DNA of 64,000 nucleotides, from contig CM067089.1 in NCBI GenBank assembly GCA_034008185.1, positions 24,276,213 through 24,340,212 on the forward strand. Direction: 5' to 3'. The notes below the pieces were generated by a model. The model did not search any database. It was not told the DNA's origin and saw nothing but the letters and a program-made list of their open reading frames with translations. The translations under genes were made by a program, and so were the position numbers. Numbering within the stretch: the stretch's first letter is position 1; each line of letters opens with the position of its first letter. Below, one piece after another: positions 13,151 through 26,800 of the stretch. The DNA comes from Gorsachius magnificus. Lineage: Eukaryota; Chordata; Aves; Pelecaniformes; Ardeidae.

Positions 13151-15852
13151 TCATGCAGGCTAGAATCCTGTTCATACTTTGCCACTTACAAGCCAATAAA
13201 TTACTTCTCAAAAAAGTTCCCTTCTTGATAAATCAATCTGCTCATGCGTTTGCACTATATTATGTAAGAGGAGCGTGTCGTCTTATTGAAATAATAGGAC
13301 ATTGTGAGATACCAAGTATTTATGGCTAGATTTAATGATTTTAAAGGAAGCAAATTATTGCAGCTCCAGGGCAGCAGTAACTTACGTAGTGACAACTTAT
13401 ACATGTTTTATGTACCTATTTACTTCAATGTTCACTACAAAAGTATAGTTACCATAGCAATGACCATGTCACCGGATTTCTTTGCTAGTTCTGAAATACA
13501 AAATACCCATATGCCACCTGAACTGTGATTATTTTCTGCACAAGTACTGAAAGTAGAAGTTGAGAGTGTCACACACTTCTCTAAACAAACAGTAACACAT
13601 TGATTTACGGAACGTTTTATGGTGAAAAGCAATTGGTGCAAGTGGATCTCAGGTCGATAGCATCCCTAGTATTGTAAATCCTTTGCCACTAAGCTGAAAA
13701 AAAAGCTTCACTGGCTCCTATCAGCAGAGACTCCACTAGTATATACTTAACCTTTAGTCTTCTGTGAAATATTGGTACTTACATGCAATATTCCAGGAAA
13801 ATAATGTGTGGTATTTTTCTGATTTTAAGCATGAACTCATAAACAAAGCTATCTTTTGGCTATTTACAGCTTGTTAATGTTATATAAAATAGTCTCATAA
13901 AAAGTGGTGGGTTTTTTTCCTTGCTTCTTCTACTTTAGAAATTGCAAATTTATGAAGAATGTAGGTAGTGACCTTGTATACCTTGGGGTGCAGCTCACTA
14001 ACACCAATAGAATTGAGAAGCCAAGTACTAGATTTCCCACATCAGCATCAACCACTGGGGCAGTGGCAGGCTACCCCGATGTGACATGTGACAGTGGGCA
14101 AACAAAAGGTGAAAACTCTTACTACAGATCTAGACTTCTCCTTATAGCTGGGTTATGTTTTCTCACATGTAGGCAGTGTGAGATAACCTGAATACATATA
14201 ACACTTGTGAATACAAATATTTGAAGAAAAGCAGTTTGTGGCACTGCAGACTTATGCCACCATTCCAGTCCTTCTCCTTTAGTAAAGACTTGTCTACACA
14301 GGAAAATTAATCTGAACTGAGGTAGCACGTTATTTTAAGTAGAACAGCTTTCACTTGGATTTGTATTTTGTCCATTTGTGGACAATCTTATGCTGGAACA
14401 GGAGTGGTTTCTTCCTGTTTAACTTACTTTGAAAATGTGTTTAACTAAAAAGGAGCAGGGCACATGAATTATTGAACAAACACGTCAACACATGGAGCCA
14501 GCCATTAGCAACTCCTTGTGAAGATGCAAAAGTAAAATTGATCCACATTCATGTAATGGTTGATCTCCTCTTCCTTGCATCATGCAGTGTCAGAATTCTT
14601 CCCACAAAGAAGGAATCTCACTTTGCTAGGTAAGGAAGTGGGCATGGTGCTGTTAGTATTAAGTTTATCTGTATGAGTTGTAGGGAAGAGTTAGGAAATT
14701 ACTTTAGCTGGGAAGTTTGATCCAGCCTCCCTAAGTCCTTGAACTGGAGGTGAAGACTGAGTGGTTCAGATTCCAGCTTTATGTAGCAATGCCACCATTT
14801 AGACTCTCTAAATCTGATCAGAGGCCCCCAAAGGAAAATTAAGCCTTAAACTAGAAAGAAGGAAACTTTTTTCATGTCTTTCATGTTTACTGTGAATTGT
14901 GTAAAAGGATCAAAAAAAAGCCTCTTCCATTGTGTTGTAAGTCGTAATCATTAAGAAGTAATTCTAATTACTTCAGTTTTTATTTGGATTCTCTCCATTC
15001 TCCTCTATTTCTTTCTCAGAAAAAAAAACCCTCAGCATTTTTATGTTTATCTAGGCAGCAAGTGGAATTTGAGAATAATCCTTTAAGAGCATGGGTGTAC
15101 TCTTCAACCAAAGACATTTGAACTGACCCCGGACATGTAACCTGCAAAGCTAGATGATTCAATTTGCTGGTGCAAGTGCTGTGCTTCAGGAGCACCTTAA
15201 GCTGTGTGACTCCGTGTGAATTACCAGCTCAGGGAGTTCCGAGATCTCTGTGATGCTCCTCTGCCTGATATAAACATGCCCAAAGACTTATATTGTCTCT
15301 GACCTTTGCACAGTCATACAGGTACTAGTCCCTATATAATTTACCAGATAGCTTTCAACAGTGACCTATCCATAGCAAGGGTAAGCTGCAGCAAGCCGAT
15401 GGAGTATGACCACCCAGCTTCACGCTGATGGGCAGGTATGGTGGGAGACTTCGTCTGGGAAGCCCCCTCTCTCTGCAGCTGATCGGCTGTGTGATAGATT
15501 AGGTTGCTCTGTCTCTCCGCTTTTACCACATACTGCTTTCATAGTCAAGAGTTGTGTTTGTTCCAGCTGTGATGTTAAAAAGTGTAACTCCATTTACACC
15601 TACAGGAGTGGGTTTTATCATTCCTGGCAAATACACTCAATATGGAAGCATGTGCATCTTGTATAAGGTTGAAGGTATAATGTACGCTCACATTTGTTGG
15701 CACTGCAACAGACCTAGGAATAAATCTGCCTTGATTTCTGGATGAAGGCTCCTACTAAAATCTGACATCCAATTCTTGTTCTGTAGCTACTCAAGTATTT
15801 TATTTCTTCTCTGTCTTCTTGCTGGTGCAGCCACCCGGTCTGGGGTGGATTC

Positions 15853-15877
15853 CATGTGTGTGAGGCTCACACACATG
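15853..15877. repeat. perfect 25-nt palindrome
   Basis: Two 12-base arms, CATGTGTGTGAG and CTCACACACATG, flank a single G. Each arm ends in an E-box-type CATGTG/CACATG. There is no evidence of transcription. Confidence 0.8.
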
Positions 15878-16130
15878 CTGCTCTGCTGCCAGGAGCAGAG
15901 GACCTAATTTTTTGTCACATAAAAAGAAACTTGGTGGTATGGTACATTACAAAATGCTAGAGACTTATTTCATGAAATGGGAACACCGCAGGGGAATCTG
16001 GCAAGGAAGATGCGTTTATGTAACTGAATTGAGTGTTGCAACTGCCATCACTTAGTTCCCTTGGCTGCAGTGAGCAAGTTGTGAGACAAAAACAATCCAA
16101 ACAGAGATCTTCAGACACTGAGGGCAGCTC

Positions 16131-16151
16131 TAATTACATGCAAATAATTAA
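16131..16151. promoter_or_regulatory. octamer flanked by homeodomain-type sites (speculative)
   Basis: TAATTA, then the POU octamer ATGCAAAT, then AATTAA, all within 21 bases. Such composite clusters occur in developmental enhancers, but AT-rich introns produce them by chance as well. Confidence 0.25.
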
Positions 16152-17540
16152 CACAGACGAAATGCAGTCTTATTAGAAAACACAAATGCCGTTCATTTTC
16201 TTACATGATCATGTGTCCCGAGCTCATTGGTAGGGACAGAAACACCCAGGCTTTTGCACTTTCATTTGAAGTACATATTCTTTGGGTGTCTTCAGCACAT
16301 TCTGATATCCCAGGGAGATTCATGACACAAGAGTAATTGCACATAATGTAAACAAGATCTGCATTAGTTGGCTCTTTTACTCAGAATCCCTTTCCAAGTC
16401 CAGATGTGTGATGTGTAAATGTTAGGAGAACAGAGTCCTTATGAAGTAGCTTTATCAAACGCAGCTAGTCTTCCAGCAAAACAGAGAAAATATAAATTAG
16501 AGCTCAAGACCTTGGTCAAATCTGGTGCATAAAATTTTATGGTTATATTTAATGTTCCATATGTTCTTTGGACAAGTGCCATGTTTGTAAAGAACTGCTT
16601 CAATATTATTTTTAAAAAGTGACACTTTTAGCACAGTATCCTCTGCAAACTGTTCACTGCTCGCCATGTAAGCCAGCCAGACTCCAAATAAACTGTTTTC
16701 ATGGTCTAAACCTAAGATCAAAATGCCTTTTAGAGTATGGCGATTTTCAAAACGTGGCATGGTAGATGTCATATGTGACTTTTCAAAGCATAATTCAAAA
16801 GAGTTGATTAACTTGACTGAAAGAGGAGAATATGATACAAAAATCTGACAAGAGACAAGGAATCAGGAAGATGTATACATGTCTGCTAGTGCTGAGTATC
16901 TGTTCTAGCTTGTTGTCCATAAAATAATCGGTTTTTACTATATTATATGAACACTATGTTCCTCCTAGCTCTTTTAGGAAAAACAAACCTCAAACGAAGG
17001 AGACTCTACAAATTTGAGACACTTTTCAGAGGTCCTAGCCTATTTTTTTCTTCATTTCCCTGAATCCCTAAATAGCTGTCTTTTAAAAAAGCTTCCAATG
17101 CAGCATCTGGTGTGCTGTTACTGCCACTACTTTTGCTCTGAAAGCATAGCACTACTGGTTTAGAATGTTCCCATTCATTTATTGTCTGGTATTTAGCCAA
17201 AAAAAATTTATTACTAATATAAAAGAAAGAAGTAAATTTTCAAGAACCAAATCAGAATGCAATCTGAACAAAAGAACAGCACTGCTTTCTCTTTTCAAAT
17301 TTTGCATAAAATGGAAGAGACACAGCGTCTTGGAAGAAATCACAGGAATTCTTTGTGTTGGAAAGTGTGAGGCAAACTAAATAGATTGAAATAACTTCTG
17401 TTATATTTAAACACAAATATAATGCTACAGGCAGAGAAAAAAAAAGATTATTTACATTTCTGAGCACTCAGGAGGTGTGAGAAATCTGTAGTGAAGGGCT
17501 TGAGCAAGTACTTAGCTAAAAATAACCTGTCCAAAACTGA

Positions 17541-17570
17541 CTTACTACTACTATTACTACGACTACTAAT
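17541..17570. repeat. imperfect (ACT)n microsatellite
   Basis: ACT/ATT triplets run for about 30 bases with two interruptions. Confidence 0.7.
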
Positions 17571-19699
17571 TTCAGCTTCAGAATAATTTGCAGTCTTACA
17601 TTTGTCATGTAATAAAATAGGAAATGTATCAGGTGCAATTTCAGGTTCATTTGCAATATGCTAACACATACTAAGCATATATTAATGGTTAACAAATATA
17701 TAAATGTATATTTAAATATAATGTCAATCTGTTATCTCAGTAATTAAAAAATAGTTGAGAGACAAATCCTAAAATAAAGGTAGCATTTTAAAGACACAGA
17801 CGTAGAGGTTAAAGTGGTAACTGTTCTGAAGTATAGCTGAGGATTTAAAAATGTTCTTCGAGTCTGGGAGTATGTGGAGAATGTGCATATGCTAAAATCA
17901 GAGATGGTAAGTTTTTTGTATGCTTACGTGCAAAATTTATAAAATGTTACTGCTTGAGATCTGTGATACATTTTTATGATCCTTTAGAATATACAACTGG
18001 TGCCACTAGGAGAGTGTCCTTGCTTAGCAGAAATTTGGAGAACTGCTCTTGTAAAAAGAGAACAGTTGAAACTCAAAGTTTGCTTTTGTTCAAATGTAGA
18101 CCAAATCTTTCATGTCTCTTCTGTGTGGACCGAGACCAAATTTTACTTTTCAGCTTGGCTCCAAAAGATATCTGCGTGAACTTATGGACTGAAGACCAAT
18201 AGGACATAGCAAATTGTACAACAGCCACAGTCATTACACTGTAAGAAAAATATATCTGCACTTTAATATTTTATAGCTAGTGAATGTATCAAATTATTTT
18301 TTAAGAGAGAATAGATAATTCATTGCAACTATATTGACAAGGTAAAATTACTCCATAGTAACAAAAAGATACATCAGTGCCATTTAACATGAATGGTGAT
18401 GTAACCAGTATATCGCAAACTATAGCTGCAGGTCTTCATAACCTTCAAGTGCTCAGAAAACTTGAAAGTGCTGATAAGTTGTGACATTTTAGTGGCTGTG
18501 ATTCCATTGCAGGCAGGTTGGGGGTTTTTTTCACTAGTTAGAGGTCTTGTGAAAAAAAATGCTTGTGAAAGCCATTGATTTAACCAGGAACGGTTTGGAG
18601 AATGGGTGCATGTAGGAGAAGACTGAAATACAGAAAGTTTCAGAGAAGGAAATCACCTTTGTTTTGTCATGGGCTATATATGCATCTGGGAAAGTCATGT
18701 CTGTGTGTGAAAATATGTGTACATAAAGGTGATTAAACAGGGAAGGCAAATGCCTGACAGATAAAACCACTATGAATTCAGTTTCTTATCAGTATTGCTG
18801 CTACATATCCACTGCATCTTAGAGCAAATGATCACATTGAAAGAAAGGGGTCCGCATACAGTTATCCATGTAATAATGCATTGCTAAAATATGCACTTTT
18901 AACAAATAAGTTGTTGTCATAATTACGCTGTTATCTATTAGGTGAAAGATTACTGATCTTTGATGCAGGAATGTAATTTTCCATAATTAAATCATTTTAT
19001 ATTTTTTTTTGCATCTTGCTCTTTATCATTTTCCTTTTTTTGATGTGTGGTGTTTTGAAAGTAGAAAGGAGTACTGAAAAAGCTTGTAGTTTGCTTTCTG
19101 TCATAGGAATTCTGAACCCCACTTCTTGAAAAAATTTCACTTTCATGTTTGAAAGCAAAATAACAAAACCAACCAGTAGGGTAGTCATGATCTTTTTACC
19201 TAAGCCATTTTTTAAAGGAAAAAGCAATTAAAATTAAATGAGAGTGATTTGAATGCGTGAAGCAATTGGTTATAGATAATTTGAATGTCTGCTGCCAAGC
19301 ATATTATAACCCACATGAAATAGTTAAGTGAAGTTCAGTGGTCAAAACATTAATGGACTTCCATGCTTTCTTCATCTTGGGTGTGCTGTACTGGTGTTAG
19401 CAGTCCTTTGGCCAGCAGAAGCTGGATGGAGGGTTTTTCCTGGTTTGAGAGATACTGTTTATCTGTCAGAGCAGCTCGTTCTGATTCATTTGTTGTCCCT
19501 GACTATCCTCACCTGCTGCATGGCTGTGGTTAGTTGCTTGGTTTCTTTAGCTGTTTCTTTTCCATCCTAGGAGTCATCTGACTCTTCTGCATATATCAGT
19601 AAGTCTTTGTCAAAAGTCTTTACCTGTCTGCCTAGCCCCAGCAAGGATTTTATGCCGTGTTTGGAGTCAGTATCTACTTAACTACCTTAATGCAAACTA

Positions 19700-20495
19700 T
19701 AATGTCAAATTTTGAAGACCTTGACAGACTGGAGAAATGGGCCAACAGGAATCTCATGAAGTTCAACAAATGGAAATGGCAGGTCCTGTACCTGGGGAGG
19801 AATGTTGGTCCCAGGACCAGCTGGGTGGAAATTAGCTTTGCAAAAAAGGACCTCAGGATCCTGGTGGGCAAAAAGTGGATTTGAGCCAGCAATGTACCCT
19901 CACAGCAAGGAAGGCCAACAGCATCCTGGGCTGCATTAGGAAGAGCATTGCCAGCAGGTGGAGGGTGGTGATCCTTCCCTGCAGCTCAGAAGTGGTGAGA
20001 TGCATCTGGAGTGCTGGTTCCAGTTCTGGGCTCCCCAGCACAAGACAGACATGGACTCACTGGAGTGATACCAGCAAAGGGCCTTAGAGATGATTAAGGG
20101 TTTGGAGCATCTGTCACATGAGGAGAGGAAACTGAGAGCCTCAGGAAGAGGAGGCTCAGGGTGATCTTATCAATGCATATAAATACCTAATGAGAGGTAG
20201 TAAGTAAGATGGAACCAGGCTCTTCATAGTGGTGTCCAGTGACAGGACAAGAAGCAACAGGCACAAATTCAACTACAGGAAATTCCCACTTAAGCATAAG
20301 AAAAAACCTTTACTGTGAGGGTTGTCAAATGCTGGGACAGATTTCTCAGAGAGGCTGTGGAGTCTCCATCCTTGCAGATATTCAAAACCGAACAGTCGTG
20401 GGCAACCTGCTCTAGCTGATCCTTCTTGAAGAGTGGGGTTGGATTAGATGATCTTCAGAGGACCCTTCCAACCTCAACTATGCTGTGATTTTGAT
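19700..20495 (+). mobile_element. CR1 LINE 3' fragment, old
   Basis: Sense-strand CR1 ORF2 C-terminal remnants are spread over several frames. LEKWANRNLMKFNKWKWQVLYLGRN occurs near 19729 in split form, followed by SQQCTLTARKANSILGCIRKSIASRW. The 3' UTR follows (GAGAGGCTGTGGAGTCTCCAT at about 20350, then GGTTGGATTAGATGATCTTC). It ends near ATGCTGTGATTTTGAT, a degraded octamer tail. Frameshifts and stops are frequent, so this copy looks older than the one at 35196. Confidence 0.88.
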
Positions 20496-22870
20496 CTTTA
20501 TGTCAGAACTTGTGATCCCTCTAATTTTATTACTTGACTTTTCTTTCAGTCTCTGCTCTGTCTTAGCCCAGGTTCTCTTATTTCAGGTTCAGGTTGGCTT
20601 CTCTTAAAAAAGGAACAAACATACCAAAAATTCACTCATTCTCAAACACTTAGTGGTCAGAAGCAGGTGAATTCTAATTTGCATAGATTTTTTAGAAAAA
20701 TGGTGCAAGAAATTAGCAACTTGTCCAAGGTGACAAATAGTGCCTTGATCACATCTGGAATTAGAGCTCATGTTCTTCAGTCAGGACCACAGTGACCTAA
20801 ATGGTCAGATTTTTGTTTTGGTTTGGTTTTTTTAATTTTGGGGGTTTTAAATTTTATTTTTCCGTGCAATGACCATGTTGTGAGAGCGAGCCACCAGTAC
20901 AGACTAAGAACTAGGTTTTCCTTTCCATAAAGTAGCTGCAGTAGCTAAAACTGAAAATGCAAGAAAAAAATTGTATCTTGAATATTCATATCTTGAACAC
21001 AGATAAATGCATCATCAGATTAGCATTAAATAGCACAACAAACTCCAATAAGAATCTTTAAGTCAACTGGGTTCAAGCTTAATTGGAAGGGTAAAGTGTG
21101 TAATATGAAGATCAGTTAAAAAGTTAGTGTTATTGCTGGAGGTTGCAGTGAGCAATTTTATTTTCTTGCTAGAGTTAACAAGCAGTGCAAGCCTAGCATG
21201 TGAAGAGAGCTACACGATGATTGCTCTTTACAGGGTTCCCAATGCCATAGCCTTAGTTATAATTCTAAATGGCTGTGCATGACATCATACCAAACAAAGT
21301 ATATAAACCAACTCAATTTCACTGCTAAAAATATGGTAACCTTTTAGCTGGACTAGAGACAAGTCCTGCTGGATCTCAGCACTTTTAGCACAGTATCTGA
21401 TTATTCTCTTCCTCTGAAATTGCTAGATGAGAATATCTTGTCAGTGTTTCAGGCTAGTCTGAGTGGTTGCAATCATAGAAGGCCTTGCTGAAAATGATGC
21501 AATCTTTTATTTCTGTTTGTCATCCTTCAGCCAGAAAGTTAACACTAAGAGCATCCAATGAGCCATACTAAAGCCTTCAAAAGACCCCACACATCTTTTA
21601 TTTTTATATGCATATAAAACTCTTATCTTCTAGCTATTAAATTAATTTTAAGATATTTGGTTTAATTTTTATTATATTCTCCTGATTCAGTGATGATTAA
21701 GGGGTCTTTTTTTTTCTTCTCCCTCTTCTGATCATGATGCATCTGTTCTTAAGCTAGAGACAGAGACATTTGTATAGAGAAGTGGTGTAAGGAAGTATCA
21801 TTCACTAACTTGATGCTTATAATATGTGAGGAGAGAGATACATACAGCGTCATAGGTAGTTCAGTTCTTTAGATAAGGGTGTGAGGTAGACGTAAGTGGT
21901 AGTGCTTTATCCATCATAAAATTTAAAAATGGCTCAGAGGCATATCACTGCTGCAGCTGTTGCAGACCCTGTAATGGCACTGAGCTCTGACTCAGGGTGA
22001 TTTTTTTCTGTAGAAGTTTCTAGCAGGAACTATAGTTCTGGTAATAACCTGAATAGGAGAATAAATAACTTGAATATTAACGAATTGTATGTAACACAGA
22101 CGCTCCAGCGTGAGCCCAAGCAGGACAGGAAATACGTTTCTTTCTCAATTCTTTTCACACAAGGCTGCTTCAGCCAAAACCCTTTGGTTCTCTGCCAGAA
22201 CCCCCTCTGAACATTACAACTTTAACCCTATACGGTATTTATACTTGTTCTGATTCTTCACTTGAGCTGATTGTTATTATTTTATATTTTCACCTACTGG
22301 GTGAAGGTAGTATAGATACATTTACCAGTATCGTTAGTGCTGCTGGAGCAAGCTGAAATAATATTTTAGGATTTGATATGAACTCTTGCTATCGTTTATG
22401 AAGAAAAGCAATTTTGGGGTCTGGCACTGCTTATGGGAAAAGTAAAAAGGGGAAAAACCACCTCAATGTTCCTTTTGATAATCTGCCCATCCAATTGATG
22501 CCAGCTGTGCTTTCTTCAGCAATAACCAGCGAGGGGTAGATGCTTGCTCAGATACCGCTGATTCTCAGTGTTGATTCTCCAGCTGTGTGCAGGGTCTGTC
22601 CATTCTGTGACCAGCTTTTATTGATCTTCTCTGAAACGTGAGCAGGTGTACACTACTGACCAAATCAAAGATTAGTCTTCTGTGCTTGTCAAATGAAAAT
22701 AATTTGGAAGCATTGCATCCGTGTAACACATCGGACTTTATCAGCTGTAGCAGAATTTCACCAGATAGATAGACATTTGTTTCGGAAAATAGGCTGGGTG
22801 GTTCTTTTGACTCCTGTTTCTCAAACTGTCATATGACCCATATTAAAGCAACTGTCTCGGGGGGAAATTT

Positions 22871-22884
22871 AAAAAAAAAAAAAA
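22871..22884. repeat. A14 tract
   Basis: A homopolymer run, followed after GGGG by another A7. Confidence 0.8.
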
Positions 22885-23816
22885 GGGGAAAAAAAGGATA
22901 AAATCACATTTGCCTCCTGAGCTCTGAATGCCTTTTTAGATGGCCGGTTTTTAATACAGGCGTATGAGCTTGTATTGGTTTTACAGAGTGCAATGTAGTA
23001 ATAGTTGACCTTGAAGTGGTGCCTGTCTAAATCAGACTACACTGACATATAGGCTGAATAGGACAGTCTGCAGTGTTTTGAGTAACTGTTGATAACTATT
23101 TAGCACTGAATGGAAGAGGAACGTATGTATCTTACCACTAACCACAATAAATGTACTGTTGGCACAAAAGGTTAGTGATCCAGCTGATACTATGCCCTAT
23201 GGACTTCTCATCCATTCATTTTAAATAACACAATGATAGTGCCCATTTGTTGAAATAATGTTTTCAAGTGATCATCAGATAGTCTTCAGCAGTATCTACC
23301 TCTGATTCCTTAGGCGGGTCATAGTTATCATTACCACAGCTTGGACATCACTCCCCTGTGCATAGCATCATAGCGTGAAAGCCGTCTCAGTTCTTGCATG
23401 CTGTTAATTCAGCACTTAGTTTGGCTTTGTGTAGTATACACAGGAAAGAGTGGTATAAAGACAGATCGTATTACTGCACATTTATGGGCTGCATAAAATA
23501 CCTGGATTTGATGTAACTGTGTTGTGGGAGATATAACTTAGTGGGTGTATGTATGACATCTTTGTTATAATTCAAAGGCAGCAACTGAAAATCCATTGTC
23601 CTGTCGGTGCCTTAAGCCACGTTTCCAGGGTCATATTGAGTGTAAACTGGCCTGGAGCTGGAGGAGTGGAAAGCATGGCATGGCACAGCTCACTAACCCC
23701 TCTCCTTAAACACTAGCTTAGCTCCAGCGCTCTGATGAGTGTTTTATGAAGGACATACCAAAAGGAGGGCACATGGTGATCTTGACAGTAGTATTCTTCA
23801 TGACTTACCTTCTGAC

Positions 23817-23831
23817 AAAAAAAAAAAAAAA
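23817..23831. repeat. A15 tract
   Basis: A homopolymer run with no coding sequence before it that would suggest a retrocopy tail. Confidence 0.8.
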
Positions 23832-26800
23832 GAGGGAGATTTTAACAAGCCCTCTTTTAAGGGCCTGTATTCAGAATTACTGGGCACAACAGATACTTCT
23901 GAAATCAGAGGTTCTCAGTACCTATGGAGTGTATAAAACTAAGGGTATAGCTCTGAAAGCAGAGAATTTTATAAGAAAGCTCTTTGTTAAGGACAAGGAA
24001 AGATGATGGAAGGGACAGGGAGATAGGAAGGACAAATGTGCCTACCTAAGGAAAGCTGAAGTACAAGTGTTTGTAATTATATTATCATAAAGCAGAATAC
24101 TGTCATGTCTCTCTAGTGCAGGGAAACAAATACATGAAATTTTGTTTGTTTTCTTTGATTTTTATTATTATTTTAGAAAGCTTTACAAGCACGCTGTCCT
24201 TTAGGATATCATTAATAAAAACATCTATTTCAGGAATACAAATCTCTAGCACATATCTCTAAGAAAGGAGATTGTCAATATAATACAACTTTGATTATTT
24301 GAGTCAGTCTTCTATAAAATGAAGTTGTAGATATCAGTGTGCATCACTTGCATGAAAGTCTTCCCTATATATTCATTTGCTTATTTTACGTTGTTGTCAC
24401 CCTTTTCATTTAGATAACAGGGTTTAACGTTAGGGAAATTTCCTGCACCTGACACTTCGTTGCAGCAAACAAGGCGAGCTGTAGAAAAGCAAGAGAAGGT
24501 ACAAAGAATACAAAGTTGTACTAGTTTTAGAGATGAACTAATGAGTGGGATTGATAGTACTAAATTATTATACTGAAGTAAAAGGGAATTATCTGAGCGA
24601 GATAATGGTAGCCTTTAATGTGTTCAAGGAAGCAATGTAAATGGAATAAAACAATTCATACTTGTTAGAAGACAGTCATACAACAGCGGTATCCTGAGGC
24701 TGAGGAAGGAAATGTTTAAGACTGATTTTTAGAAGATTTTAGCAGTTAAAAAAGTTTTGCAAGGTATAGTGCTGGAAGTACTATTCAAGTTATAGTCAGA
24801 CACGGTTGGTACCGAGTAGGAATGGTTCCATCAGATGCAAACACTAAATGGATGGTCCTCATAGTCATTTAATGTTCCTTACTGAGTGAGTGCACTCAAG
24901 TTTGCTTTTTTATTTCTTTATGTTGTTATGCACTTTGATTTACAGCAAAGATCTTCCTTTGCAGTTACACATGCTGTATGTGTGTGTGCGGGCTTAAGAT
25001 GACATTGATTCATGGGCTGAGCTGAAACCACCAAGTCACAGATCTGTTATGCAGAGGGAAGAGGATGATATTCCTGAAAGTGTGGATAGGGCTTGTTTTG
25101 GGCTTATTTTGGATAAGTTTTCCGGAAGTTTTCCATTATTGCAATAGGAACGCCCTCAAAACCTGCCATTAATCCCCCAATTAAAAAAAGTTAATCAAAT
25201 CCAATTTTTTCCCCCCCAAGGAAAAATAGAGAACTAGAGAGAGCTGCACAGGGTAGTACTGTAATGTGTGAGTTCTGGTTATTCTGTGAGATGTTCCCTC
25301 TACCAAGAAGGATGGCAGGGGAGGGATTAGCTTCAGTGTCCCCTGCATTTGCTTTCTTGTGTAATTATGGGAAATGCATTCAGTGTGCAAGGGTATCATT
25401 GCTGTCCTGCTGTTTTATCATTTCTTTATGAGATAATGTTGATTTCAGCAATGAAATGCAAATTTAGTTTGATAATGCCATTGGTGGTGCTTTTGAAACA
25501 ATCTTTGTCAGCTAATTTCAGCAATACATGGTTTTAAATGCTGTTCAGTGCAACTGCATGTGTTTTATGTTGGCCTACATGAATTAAATTTAACCCAACA
25601 TGCATGTTGTTACCATTTTGGCTATAATTTGGTCAAGTAATCGTAAAACCTTGATACCAACAAAAATAATTTGGATGCGTCGAGGATTTTTGATATATAG
25701 TGTGCCTTCTGTGTGTTACGGTAAACCAAACATACAGTTATTGAAGTTGAGCCATCTTAACTCTATAATCATAAAATTCTTCTAACACAGGGGGCTAACA
25801 AATACTCCTAGGAAAGCAGATGCTAATGAACTCTGTTTGGAGGGTATGTTTCTGTTTACTTATAAACAAATAGTTTCTATTGCTGGTGATAAAAGGGCTC
25901 AGAATTTTAACAAGTCCTGTTACAATTAGCTCCAATGTAGATTATAGACAGCTCCATTTACTAAATGCTGGGACTCCAACAGCAATAAAATACGTGCAAG
26001 AATGGGAATAGTTTTCAGCTAGCAAGCAAGTTCTAACATAACAGCAAGGCCAGTACCAACGGAAGTTGTCTTTTTTATTGTTATCTCTTTAATTTATCTC
26101 GCTTTCCTGTGTAAACTGCTCACTATTGTGCAAAGAGAGGGTGTGTGTTAACTTTGGTGACATTGTGTTACTCCTATTAAGTAACGCTGTACACAGCTTT
26201 TTCCAGTGTGGCTGTACTTAGGATTTTTTTTTTCCCCCAAACTGCGTGAGCCAAATAATGTTTCATAACTAATAACAAATCCCATTCCTACTTTAGGTGG
26301 CACAGCAATAAATTCGCTGTCGTGGTTAGTAAAAAGATTATACAGGAAAAGGGATGTGAGTTTTTAATATATTTAATACGAAAGAGTAAAAAGGTGGAGG
26401 AGAGGGTGTTATGAAATGAGATGTTCTCTTGTAGACAATAATGGAAAATAGCTCTGAAAATGCTGAGTTGGAGTAATGAATGAATAATGTCTAAAGTTTA
26501 TCAAAACTGAAAGAACTCCTGATGTGAAATGAAGCCCCCTAAGAAAATTCTGTTCTGTCGCTGTTTTGCTTTGCTGTTGTCGCCTGTCACGCATGAATGA
26601 AAATGCTGCATTCTCCGGGGAGCGGTAAAGCTTCTGTGTAGGTTGTTTATTTCCTTAATCCCTCCTTCTTCGTGATTTCCAATGTCAGATATAAAATGGA
26701 AAGCCTATAAATATAGTGATTATCATACTGATTATCACCTGCATCAGGGAACGCCCTGGCTGGCCGCTGTAACCCTAGCAGTCTCCACATGTTACAGCCA

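Larger units (their letters stand above)
13151..19699. other. intronic sequence, mostly unrecognised
   Basis: There is no gene or clear transposon. Local features are a 25-nt palindrome at 15853-15877, an octamer/homeodomain-type cluster at 16131-16151, and an imperfect (ACT)n tract at 17541-17570. Confidence 0.6.

Noticed and set aside
19328..19570. 80-codon hydrophobic open frame
   Set aside because: No start context, domain or splice signals; it lies in T-rich intron just before a CR1 fragment, and Leu/Val richness is expected from the base composition.
23817..23831. A15 tract as a retrocopy tail
   Set aside because: The sequence before it has no decayed coding frame that I can follow.
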